A stretch of 5,791 nt of DNA. Source: Bacillota bacterium (GTDB lineage Bacteria > Bacillota_I > Bacilli_A > RFN20 > CAG-826). Positions 1-5,791 of the stretch are shown one piece after another; position 1 is the first letter of the stretch; each line of letters starts with the position of its first letter. The notes under the pieces were generated by a model. It was not told where the DNA came from, did no database searches, and worked only from the letters and a program-made list of their open reading frames with translations. Both the position numbers and the translations under genes were made by a program. The stretch is taken from positions 4,663-10,453 of the forward strand of contig JAPLKQ010000144.1 of the NCBI GenBank assembly GCA_026387995.1. The letters run 5' to 3'.

Positions 1-3000
1 CCAGACTTCCATTTCACCAAAACGTTGGCCGCCGTTTTGGGCTTTGCCGCCGAGCGGTTGTTGCGTGACAAGGGAGTAAGGTCCGGTCGCCCGGGCGTGT
101 AACTTATCGTCGACCATGTGCACGAGTTTAATCATGTACATGACGCCGACGGAGATGCGTTCGTCGAAACGTTCGCCGGTACGGCCATCATACAGAATAG
201 TCTTGCCGTCATCGGCTAATCCGGCTTGCTTCATCATCTTGAAGATTTCATCGTTGCTGATGCCATCGAAGACGGGAGTCGCAATCTTAAGACCGAGCTT
301 TTGCGCGGCCATGCCTAAGTGGATTTCGAGGATTTGGCCAATGTTCATACGGGACGGGACGCCGAGTGGGTTCAACATGATATCCACGGGGGTGCCATCG
401 GGTAAGAACGGCATGTCTTCGATGGGGAGAATGCGGGAAATAACGCCTTTGTTACCGTGACGTCCAGACATCTTATCGCCTTCGGAGATTTTTCTCTTTT
501 GGACGATGTAGACACGGACGACTTCGTTCACGCCAGGCGATAATTCATCGCCGTTTTTACGGCTGAAAATCTTGACGTCAAGGACAATGCCGGCACCACC
601 GTGCGGAACACGGAGGGACGAGTCTTTGCCTTCTTTGGTCTTTTCGGCGAAAATCGCCATGAGGAGTTTTTCTTCTGGGGTCGGTTCGGTTTGGCCTTTC
701 GGCGTGACTTTGCCAACGAGGATATCCCCTTCTTTAACTTCAGCGCCGGGGATGATGATGCCGTGTTCGTCAAGGAAGGCTTTGGCGTCTTCGTTGATGT
801 TCGGGACATCACGCGTGATCTCTTCGTTGCCGAGTTTCGTGTCACGGCATTCGAGATCGTATTCTTCGATGTGGATGGACGTATAGACGTCATCTTTGAC
901 CAAACGTTCGGACATGATGACGGCGTCTTCGTAGTTGTAACCGTTCCAGGTCATGAACGCGATCGTGACGTTTTGGCCGAGGGCGAGATCGCCATTATCC
1001 ATGGCCGGTCCGTCGGCGATGACTTCATCGCGCTTAATCTGCTGTCCGACCTTGACGATCGGGGTTTGGTTGATACAGGTACCTTGGTTGCTGCGGCCGA
1101 ATTTTTGTAAACGGTAAACGCGTTCGCCATCGGCTTCTTGGACGACAATCTTCTTCGCGTCGTTATAAGTGACGATACCGTCAGCTAAAGCGACGACCGC
1201 CGATCCGGAGTCGCGGGCGATAATCGGTTCTAAGCCGGTGCCAACGAGCGGAGCGTGTGGTTTGAGTAATGGTAAGGCTTGACGTTGCATGTTAGCGCCC
1301 ATCAAGGCACGGGTCGTATCATCGTTTTCTAAGAACGGGATGCAAGCCGAGGCGATGGAAACGATTTGCTTGGGTGAAACGTCGATGTAATCGACGGTAT
1401 TTCTTGGGGCAATGACGATTTCGCCATCGATACGGGCCACCACTTTATCGTCGAGGATTTCGCCCGTCGGGCTCAATCTGACGTTCGCTTGCGCGATGAT
1501 GTGGGTGCGTTCTTGGTCGGCGGAAAGGTATTCGGTCTCGTCTAAGACGATGGCGTGGACCTTATCGACTTTACGGTACGGGGTCTCAAGGAAGCCGTAT
1601 TCGTTGACCTTGGCATAGCAGGCCAAGTTGTTGATAAGACCAATGTTTTGACCTTCTGGCGTCTCGATCGGGCAGATACGGCCGTAATGGCTGTAGTGAA
1701 CGTCGCGGACTTCGAAAGAGGCACGGTCACGGGTTAAACCGCCAGGGCCTAAAGCCGATAAACGGCGTTTATTGGTGAGTTCGGCTAACGGGTTGGTTTG
1801 ATCCATGAACTGCGATAACTGCGAGGTGGCAAAGAATTCTTTGATGGCGGCGGTTAACGGGCGAATGTTCACCAAGTTTTGCGGAGTGACATTGTCAATT
1901 TCCGAAATCGACATCTTTTCTTTGACCGCTTTGCCCATTTTGCTGAGGCCGATGCGGAATTGGTTTTGAATGAGTTCGCCGACGCAGCGGACACGGCGGT
2001 TGCCTAAGTGGTCGATATCGTCGGTGTCGCCGAAGCCATCCATGACGTTCATGAAATAGGAGAACGTGGCGATCATATCGCTGATGGTGACGGTCGGTTC
2101 AGTCAAATTTAAATCGGTGCCGATGATGTTGGCGACCTTTTCTTTTTTCTCATTGTTATAAACCTTGAGAACGTTGACGATGCCGTGACTATCAAGATCG
2201 GTGTTCACTTTGAGCGTGACTTGGTGAGCGCCTTTTTCAAAGAACTTATCGGCACGTAAAGCATCCGCTTCGTCTTTGGTGACTAAGTGGTCTTTCTTGT
2301 ATTTGACTTTGCCTTTGGCGGAAATGAGATCTTCGGCCAAAATACGTCCGGAAAGACGGTTATAAACGCCCAATTTCTTGGCATATTTATACCGGCCGGC
2401 ACGACCGAGGTCATAACGTTTGTGGTCAAAGAACTTCTGGACAAGGAAATTAGCGGCGCCATCGGCAGTTACCGGTTCGCCAGGTTTCAATTTCCGGAAG
2501 ATTTGGAGTAAGGCATCTTGGCTGGTCTTCGTATCGCCGTCTTTTTCAAGGGTGTTGCGTAAAGCTTCGCGATCACCGAATAAATCGAGGATTTGTTGTG
2601 GGTCGCTGAGGCCAATAGCCTTGAGAAGGATGGTGACGTACATTTTCCGTTGACGGTCGATCCGGACGGAAAGAATGTCTTTTTGGTCGCTTTCAAATTC
2701 AAGCCACGTGCCACGCGTCGGAATCAAATCGGCATTGAAGAGTGTTTTGCCAGATTTATCAAGCGTAGTGCTTAAATAAGCGCCCGGGGAACGGACTAAT
2801 TGGGAAACAATGACGCGTTCTGCGCCGTTAATGACGAAGGTTCCGCTCGTGGTCATCAAGGGGAAATCGCCCATAAAGACTTCGCTTTCCTTGATTTCGC
2901 CAGTGTCTTTGAAACGGAGGCTCAAGGTCACGCGAAGCGGCGCGCTATAAGTCATATCTCTTTCTTTGCATTCGAGATAATCATATTTCGGTTTATCAAA

Positions 3001-3213
3001 ACGGCAGTTCACGTATTCGATAACGAGATTTTCCGCATAGTTGGTAATGGGGAAAACGTCGTGCAATACCTCGTGGATGCCGTGCTCCAAAAACCAGTTG
3101 TAGGATTCCGTTTGGATTTCCACCAAATACGGAAGCGGCAAGCTGCCGGAAATCTTCGAAAAGTCGATCCGGTTGTTAGGAAGCAATTTCTGCACTTTGG
3201 ATTCTTTGGTCAT
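1..3213 (-). CDS. rpoB: RNA polymerase beta subunit, 3' end outside window
   Basis: Encodes the beta subunit of bacterial RNA polymerase, which forms half of the catalytic cleft in the cytoplasmic core enzyme with beta' and alpha. I translated all 1071 visible codons and found no stop or frame break. Landmarks in order: [20 protein letters not shown] and [10 protein letters not shown] in the N-terminal lobe; [13 protein letters not shown]; the rifampicin-region core [12 protein letters not shown] with [12 protein letters not shown] (about 466-490); [21 protein letters not shown] with the conserved Glu762-Asp763; [10 protein letters not shown] at 914-923 with the active-site lysines; and [10 protein letters not shown] near the window edge. 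The family is usually about 1180-1250 residues, so roughly the last tenth is missing because the window ends, not because of a break. The start [11 protein letters not shown] is preceded by a GAGAGAGG tract and overlaps the upstream methyltransferase stop as ATGA, which implies translational coupling. Unusual residues: Asn481 at E. coli His526, Gln522 at E. coli Pro567. Confidence 0.98.
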   Translation of the reverse strand, partial: MTKESKVQKLLPNNRIDFSKISGSLPLPYLVEIQTESYNWFLEHGIHEVLHDVFPITNYAENLVIEYVNCRFDKPKYDYLECKERDMTYSAPLRVTLSLRFKDTGEIKESEVFMGDFPLMTTSGTFVINGAERVIVSQLVRSPGAYLSTTLDKSGKTLFNADLIPTRGTWLEFESDQKDILSVRIDRQRKMYVTILLKAIGLSDPQQILDLFGDREALRNTLEKDGDTKTSQDALLQIFRKLKPGEPVTADGAANFLVQKFFDHKRYDLGRAGRYKYAKKLGVYNRLSGRILAEDLISAKGKVKYKKDHLVTKDEADALRADKFFEKGAHQVTLKVNTDLDSHGIVNVLKVYNNEKKEKVANIIGTDLNLTEPTVTISDMIATFSYFMNVMDGFGDTDDIDHLGNRRVRCVGELIQNQFRIGLSKMGKAVKEKMSISEIDNVTPQNLVNIRPLTAAIKEFFATSQLSQFMDQTNPLAELTNKRRLSALGPGGLTRDRASFEVRDVHYSHYGRICPIETPEGQNIGLINNLACYAKVNEYGFLETPYRKVDKVHAIVLDETEYLSADQERTHIIAQANVRLSPTGEILDDKVVARIDGEIVIAPRNTVDYIDVSPKQIVSIASACIPFLENDDTTRALMGANMQRQALPLLKPHAPLVGTGLEPIIARDSGSAVVALADGIVTYNDAKKIVVQEADGERVYRLQKFGRSNQGTCINQTPIVKVGQQIKRDEVIADGPAMDNGDLALGQNVTIAFMTWNGYNYEDAVIMSERLVKDDVYTSIHIEEYDLECRDTKLGNEEITRDVPNINEDAKAFLDEHGIIIPGAEVKEGDILVGKVTPKGQTEPTPEEKLLMAIFAEKTKEGKDSSLRVPHGGAGIVLDVKIFSRKNGDELSPGVNEVVRVYIVQKRKISEGDKMSGRHGNKGVISRILPIEDMPFLPDGTPVDIMLNPLGVPSRMNIGQILEIHLGMAAQKLGLKIATPVFDGISNDEIFKMMKQAGLADDGKTILYDGRTGERFDERISVGVMYMIKLVHMVDDKLHARATGPYSLVTQQPLGGKAQNGGQRFGEMEVW

Positions 3214-3782
3214 AAGCCTCTCTCTTTTTCAATCAAGGTGCAATTACCAAATACTTCGGCGATGTAGGCGCTGGCGCTGGGAGCGCCGAGCGATTTACGA
3301 ATGACGATGAAGAGCGAACCGCCATCAACTAGATAATCTTTGGCCCCCGCGAACATGGCATAGATGACTTTCTTGCCTGCCCGTATCGGAGGATTGGTCA
3401 CGATCGAATCATATTTTCCTTTGACGTTTGAGTAGATGTCGCTACATACGGTTTCAACGTTAGTGAGCCCCAGGGCTTTAGCGTTTTCTTCGCATAATGC
3501 GACCGCGCGCGTATTTATATCTAGTAAAACGAAATGGGTTTGGGGGGTTAATGCGGCGAGGGTTAAACCCAAAGCGCCATAACCGGACCCGAAATCCAAA
3601 ACACGGCCGGTCAGATGAAGCGGTAAGAGCGCTTTTAAAAAAGCATAGGTACCTTCATCGAGACGGTCTTTCGAAAAAACGCCCGTGTCCGTCTTTAGGG
3701 AGAAAGCGCGTCCTAAAATCGTGTAATTTATCAATTTTGGCTTTGATTCCAAGGATGAGTCGTTTACAAAATAATGAGACAT
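3210..3782 (-). CDS. ybxB: Class I SAM-dependent methyltransferase, YbxB/RsmC-like
   Basis: A 190-residue methyltransferase of the short RsmC-like family found between rplL and rpoB in Bacillota (B. subtilis ybxB). Family knowledge suggests N2-guanine methylation of rRNA using S-adenosylmethionine; the exact target here is inferred. Visible signatures: the N-terminal block [15 protein letters not shown] (24-38); the SAM-binding glycine loop [10 protein letters not shown] (63-72); acidic Asp88 at the end of strand 2, which should contact the SAM ribose; SDIYS (114-118); and the catalytic NPPIR motif at 130-134, followed by AGKK. Only the catalytic half of E. coli RsmC is represented, as is normal for this short form. 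The protein stops at EKERGL, whereas relatives I remember go on for about ten residues forming the last beta strand, so the C-terminus looks clipped where rpoB begins. The ATG at 3782 has a good AGGGGGT site 7 nt upstream, and MSHYF matches the usual start of the family. Confidence 0.93.
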   Translation of the reverse strand: MSHYFVNDSSLESKPKLINYTILGRAFSLKTDTGVFSKDRLDEGTYAFLKALLPLHLTGRVLDFGSGYGALGLTLAALTPQTHFVLLDINTRAVALCEENAKALGLTNVETVCSDIYSNVKGKYDSIVTNPPIRAGKKVIYAMFAGAKDYLVDGGSLFIVIRKSLGAPSASAYIAEVFGNCTLIEKERGL

Positions 3783-3789
3783 CAGCTCT

Positions 3790-3796
3790 ACCCCCT
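3790..3796 (-). promoter_or_regulatory. Ribosome-binding site of the methyltransferase gene
   Basis: On the minus strand the sequence AGGGGGT lies 7 nt before the ATG at 3782. It supports that start codon and shows that the methyltransferase has its own initiation site after the rplL stop. rpoB, by contrast, begins by overlapping the stop of its upstream gene. Confidence 0.75.
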
Positions 3797-3805
3797 AAAT
3801 GCGGT

Positions 3806-3830
3806 AAAAACCTGCCTTGAAGACAGGTTT
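3806..3830 (-). terminator. Attenuator-like hairpin between rplL and the methyltransferase
   Basis: In the transcript AAACCTGTC (3830-3822) pairs with GGCAGGTTT (3816-3808), giving 9 pairs including one G-U, around a 5-nt loop TTCAA. A run of five T follows the GC part, but three of these lie inside the stem and only two follow it. The stem is modest (three G-C pairs in the outer seven), so I read it as a partial terminator or attenuator. E. coli has a known attenuator in the equivalent place, between rplL and rpoB, that keeps polymerase-subunit expression below L12. The role here is inferred; an mRNA-processing or stability hairpin is the alternative. Confidence 0.6.
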
Positions 3831-3857
3831 AATATTTAACGCGGTAAAGAGACGGAA

Positions 3858-4238
3858 CTATTTAATTTCAACTTCAGCTCCGGCGGCGACGAGGGCTTTC
3901 TTGTGCTCTTCGGCTTCAACCGGTGAAATCTTTTCTTTGATCGCGACTGGAGCGCCATCAACGAGTTTCTTGGCATCCATTAAGCCTAAGCCAGTGATGG
4001 CTTGGACGGCTTTGATGACTGCGACTTTGGTCGGTCCGACGGCTTTCAAGACTAAGCTGACTTCGGACGGTCCCTTGGCGGCGACAACTTCTTCTTCGAC
4101 GACGGCGGCGGCTGGAGCGGCTCCGGCAGCGGCGGTAACGCCAAATTCGACTTCGACGGCTTTGACTAAATCGTTGAGTTCAACGATGGTCATTTCCTTT
4201 AATGCAGCGATGATTTCGACTTTTGTTAACTTTGCCAT
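3858..4238 (-). CDS. rplL: 50S ribosomal protein L7/L12 (bL12)
   Basis: Encodes the multicopy stalk protein that sits as dimers on L10 and recruits and stimulates EF-Tu, EF-G, IF2 and RF3. The 126-residue length is normal. Layout: N-terminal dimerisation and L10-binding helices (about 1-33, starting [10 protein letters not shown]); a flexible Ala/Val/Glu-rich hinge (about 34-58, with [15 protein letters not shown]); and the C-terminal GTPase-binding domain (59-126, with KVAVIKAV at 71-78, TGLGL at 82-86 and AGAEVEIK at the end). The start has a strong AGGAGGA site 7 nt upstream (4246-4252). It lies 22 nt after the rplJ stop, so the two genes are surely co-transcribed under the same leader. 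Odd points: Gln79 replaces the conserved factor-binding arginine (E. coli Arg73), and Met87 replaces Lys81, so the factor-contact face is less positive than usual. Confidence 0.98.
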   Translation of the reverse strand: MAKLTKVEIIAALKEMTIVELNDLVKAVEVEFGVTAAAGAAPAAAVVEEEVVAAKGPSEVSLVLKAVGPTKVAVIKAVQAITGLGLMDAKKLVDGAPVAIKEKISPVEAEEHKKALVAAGAEVEIK

Positions 4239-4260
4239 TGTTCTTTCCTCCTAATGGTTT

Positions 4261-4749
4261 TTAGTTTTGTTTGTCCGCAACTGCCTGAACGGTAGCCGCG
4301 AATTGACGGATTGGGCCTTGTAAGCACGATAGGAACATTGAAATCAAACCTTGGCGTCCCGGTAAACCGGCAACCGTTTTGATTTGCGCAGCAGATACGA
4401 CTTGGCCTTCAACGATGCCGCCTTTGATGACGAGCAATTCGTGACGGCGGGCAAACGAAACGACAGCTTTCGGTCCGGCGATTGCGTCTTTACTGAAGAC
4501 GAACGCGTTGGGTCCTTCGACTGTGGCTCCGAGTCCGGTAACGCCAAGAGTGCCAACTGCTCTTTCGAACAGCGAGTTCTTGTAGATACCCAGTGTTGCA
4601 TCGATCTTGCGCAAAGCCCGACGTAATTCGGTGATTTGGGCAACATTCATGCCGCGATACTCAACCACAATGATGGATTGGCTCTTCTTTGCAGAAGCGA
4701 CAACTTCGTCAACAATGGCTGCTTTCGCTTTTAAAATTTCTTGATTCAT
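4261..4749 (-). CDS. rplJ: 50S ribosomal protein L10 (uL10)
   Basis: Encodes the stalk base protein. Its N-terminal domain binds 23S rRNA beside L11, and its C-terminal helix carries L12 dimers. In excess, the L10(L12) complex binds its own mRNA leader. The 162 residues are close to the family norm. Visible features: VVEYRGMNVAQITELRRALR (28-47), which is the classic L10 motif (usually DYRGLTVxxxTxLRxxLR); YKNSL at 56-60; the EGPNAFVF strand (78-85); and a C-terminal amphipathic helix from LPGRQGLISMFLSCL to the end (129-162) that should bind L12. The start is fixed by a near-perfect AGGAGGTGA site, with 9 nt between AGGAGG and the ATG. The gene follows a 164-nt untranslated region containing an L10 leader and is tightly followed by rplL. 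Confidence 0.98.
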   Translation of the reverse strand: MNQEILKAKAAIVDEVVASAKKSQSIIVVEYRGMNVAQITELRRALRKIDATLGIYKNSLFERAVGTLGVTGLGATVEGPNAFVFSKDAIAGPKAVVSFARRHELLVIKGGIVEGQVVSAAQIKTVAGLPGRQGLISMFLSCLQGPIRQFAATVQAVADKQN

Positions 4750-4755
4750 CGTTCT

Positions 4756-4764
4756 TCACCTCCT
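4756..4764 (-). promoter_or_regulatory. Strong rplJ ribosome-binding site, possible regulated target
   Basis: AGGAGGTGA on the minus strand is a nine-base match to the 3' end of 16S rRNA and sets the rplJ start at 4749. Part of it (GGAGGT, 4763-4758) can pair with GCCTCT at 4787-4782 immediately downstream of the leader structure. It is therefore a plausible point of translational control. The pairing is seen in the sequence; its use by the cell is inferred. Confidence 0.6.
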
Positions 4765-4789
4765 GAAAATTAAGATTTATGAGAGGCTC

Positions 4790-4898
4790 CAATATACAAT
4801 GAGTATTCCCACACTGAAGTGGGCGAGAATAATGCGTTATTATTCACACCTCGGCAACATGATTAAGCCCCTTGGCCGTTGCTGTCTTTGGTATATTG
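4790..4898 (-). ncRNA. Ribosomal protein L10 leader (autoregulatory mRNA element)
   Basis: This is the cis-acting RNA upstream of rplJ that binds L10(L12) and feeds back on rplJ-rplL. The conserved core is easy to recognise: ACCAAAGACAG (4891-4882) on the 5' side and GCCGAGGTGT (4855-4846) on the 3' side. GCAAC (4882-4878) pairs with GTTGC (4858-4854) between them to form the L10-binding stem with its kinked internal loop. A perfect 8-bp closing helix joins CAATATAC (4898-4891) to GTATATTG (4797-4790) and delimits the element. Two further hairpins follow the core: GAATAAT/ATTATTC (4845-4839 with 4833-4827, loop AACGC) and CCCAC/GTGGG (4823-4819 with 4812-4808). It fills almost the whole 164-nt gap between rplA and rplJ. 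B. subtilis uses transcription attenuation with this element, but no clear terminator is visible here. Confidence 0.88.
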
Positions 4899-4913
4899 TT
4901 GCTTTCAACTAGT

Positions 4914-5597
4914 TTAGCGACCGGCGAACGTGAGTTTGATGCCAGGACCCATGGTCGTATGGATGACGGCGCTCTTGATATAGGTACCTTTGACCGCGGC
5001 AGGACGAACTTTGACGATCGTCTCGCAGAGGATGGTAAGGTTGTCGATGATCTTTTTGCTGTCGAAGCTGACGCGGGCAATGGAAACATGGACGTTTCCT
5101 TCTTTGTCGACGCGGTATTCGACTTTACCGGCTTTGATTTCGGTAATGGCTTTGGCGATGTCGACCGCGACCGTTCCGGTCTTCGGGTTCGGCATTAAGC
5201 CTTTCGGGCCTAAGATTTTACCCATTTTGCCAAGTTCGCCCATCATATCTGGCGTGGCGACGATGACGTCGTATGCAAACCAGTTTTCATTGGCGATCTT
5301 GTCGAGTAATTCTTTGCCGCCGGCGAAATCGGCGCCAGCAGCCGTCGCTTCTTCAACTTTACGGGTAATGGCTAAGACCTTTTTGGACTTGCCGTTGCCG
5401 TGTGGAAGAATGATCGTGCCTCGGATTTGTTGATCTGCTTGTTTCGGATCAACGTTCAAACGGAAAGAAACATCGATCGTCGAGTCGAACTTCGTGACTG
5501 AAGTCTTCTTGACGAGTTCAGCGGCTTCGGCAATCGAATAAAGCTTTGCGCTATCGATTAATTTGGCCGCGTTAACGTACTTTTTGCCTTTCTTCAT
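4914..5597 (-). CDS. rplA: 50S ribosomal protein L1 (uL1)
   Basis: Encodes the protein of the mobile L1 stalk, which binds 23S rRNA near the E site and helps release deacylated tRNA. In several bacteria it also represses its own mRNA. The 227 residues are only slightly short of the usual 230 or so. Features: N-terminal [15 protein letters not shown]; domain I strand [11 protein letters not shown] (60-70); [10 protein letters not shown] (110-119) entering domain II; the L1 signature [18 protein letters not shown] at 122-139; [17 protein letters not shown] (203-219) back in domain I; and a short tail IKLTFAGR. The ATG at 5597 is preceded by AAAGGGG (5603-5609) and lies 47 nt after the rplK stop, so the two are one transcription unit. 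No separate promoter could be recognised in the short gap. Confidence 0.98.
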   Translation of the reverse strand: MKKGKKYVNAAKLIDSAKLYSIAEAAELVKKTSVTKFDSTIDVSFRLNVDPKQADQQIRGTIILPHGNGKSKKVLAITRKVEEATAAGADFAGGKELLDKIANENWFAYDVIVATPDMMGELGKMGKILGPKGLMPNPKTGTVAVDIAKAITEIKAGKVEYRVDKEGNVHVSIARVSFDSKKIIDNLTILCETIVKVRPAAVKGTYIKSAVIHTTMGPGIKLTFAGR

Positions 5598-5644
5598 AAA
5601 TTCCCCTTTGGTGGTAATAACGGGTATTTCCCTCCCACGCAGTT

Positions 5645-5791
5645 TTAGTCGTCGATCGTAATGCCCATGTTACGGGCTGAACCAGCAACGATTTTCATCG
5701 CGGCTTCAATATCGTTGGCATTTAAATCGGGCAATTTGTATTCCGCGATTTTCTTCAACGCGGCGCGGCTAATATGTCCGACCTTTGTGGT
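5645..5791 (-). CDS. rplK: 50S ribosomal protein L11 (uL11), C-terminal end
   Basis: This is the last 48 codons and TAA stop of L11, whose 5' part lies beyond the window edge. L11 binds the GTPase-associated region of 23S rRNA beside L10 and is needed for RelA-type stringent activation and for thiopeptide sensitivity. The visible fragment corresponds to the end of the rRNA-binding C-terminal domain: [14 protein letters not shown], then [16 protein letters not shown], then the signature GSARNMGI and a terminal TIDD. The match to known L11 ends runs to the final residue, so the C-terminus is complete. The gene heads the visible operon order L11-L1-L10-L12, as in other bacteria. Confidence 0.96.
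   Translation of the reverse strand, partial: TTKVGHISRAALKKIAEYKLPDLNANDIEAAMKIVAGSARNMGITIDD

Noticed and set aside
601..1110. A 169-codon open frame on the plus strand inside rpoB
   Set aside because: It is antisense to an uninterrupted, highly conserved stretch of rpoB, resembles no known protein, and arises from codon bias on the opposite strand.
3108..3213. Possible read-through of the methyltransferase TGA as tryptophan, which would lengthen it
   Set aside because: The continued frame ([12 protein letters not shown]...) does not resemble the expected final strand of the family, and no other gene here uses in-frame TGA.
2800..3267. A 155-codon plus-strand open frame covering the rpoB start
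   Set aside because: It is antisense to the conserved beta N-terminal lobe and has no recognisable domain.
3817..4254. A 145-codon Ala/Ser/Thr-rich plus-strand frame
   Set aside because: It is the mirror of rplL. Its low-complexity composition reflects the GC-rich hinge codons of L12 read backwards.
4239..4260. A regulatory element between rplJ and rplL
   Set aside because: The 22-nt gap holds only the rplL Shine-Dalgarno and no stem of useful length.
4808..4823. CCCAC/GTGGG hairpin as an intrinsic terminator in the rplJ leader
   Set aside because: It has only five pairs, and the following bases (AATACTCATT) contain no U run.
4890..4908. TTGAAA followed by TATACC upstream of rplJ as a promoter
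   Set aside because: The spacing is only 7 nt, not about 17, no suitable -35 box lies at the right distance, and the TATAC bases are explained by the leader's closing helix. A promoter inside rplA cannot be ruled out.
5598..5644. Hairpin GGG-AAATA-CCC or an L1-binding site between rplK and rplA
   Set aside because: There are only three pairs in the stem, and I could not see the asymmetric loop expected for an L1 target.
1..5791. Mobile elements, CRISPR arrays, tRNAs, prophage or defence genes
   Set aside because: All space is accounted for by ribosomal protein and polymerase genes and short gaps. No terminal inverted repeats, regularly spaced repeats or cloverleaf sequences were seen.

Overview
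The window is part of a conserved housekeeping operon. Every recognised gene lies on the minus strand, so transcription runs from high to low coordinates: rplK (L11, 3' end only), rplA (L1), an L10-type RNA leader, rplJ (L10), rplL (L7/L12), a small YbxB/RsmC-like methyltransferase, and rpoB (RNA polymerase beta, first 1071 codons). I see no mobile element, CRISPR array, tRNA, rRNA or foreign-looking insert, and no undescribed multi-gene system. The points of interest are in RNA regulation and in lineage-specific residues.

Organism: the order L11-L1-L10-L12-methyltransferase-RpoB, with ybxB between rplL and rpoB, is the Bacillota (Bacillus-type) arrangement. RpoB has Asn where most bacteria have His at the E. 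coli 526 position, and Asn in the C-terminal GGKAQ(F/N)GGQR motif. Both are features I associate with Mollicutes and relatives. No in-frame TGA occurs in any coding sequence, TGA ends the methyltransferase gene, and base composition looks roughly balanced (judged by eye, not counted). That argues against a code-4 Mycoplasma or Spiroplasma. It fits better with an uncultured Bacilli/Mollicutes-affiliated lineage that uses the standard code. This placement is inference.

Layout: 5645-5791 rplK 3' end; 4914-5597 rplA; 4750-4913 untranslated L10 leader plus the rplJ ribosome-binding region; 4261-4749 rplJ; 3858-4238 rplL, 22 nt after rplJ; 3783-3857 spacer with an attenuator-like hairpin; 3210-3782 methyltransferase; 1-3213 rpoB, which overlaps the methyltransferase stop by 4 nt (ATGA) and runs off the window edge.

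How it works together: L11 and L1 are 50S proteins, and L10 plus L12 dimers form the stalk that recruits translational GTPases. The L10 leader lets excess L10(L12) complex repress its own genes. The hairpin after rplL probably lowers expression of the methyltransferase and rpoB relative to L12, which is needed in several copies per ribosome. The ATGA overlap couples translation of rpoB to that of the methyltransferase.
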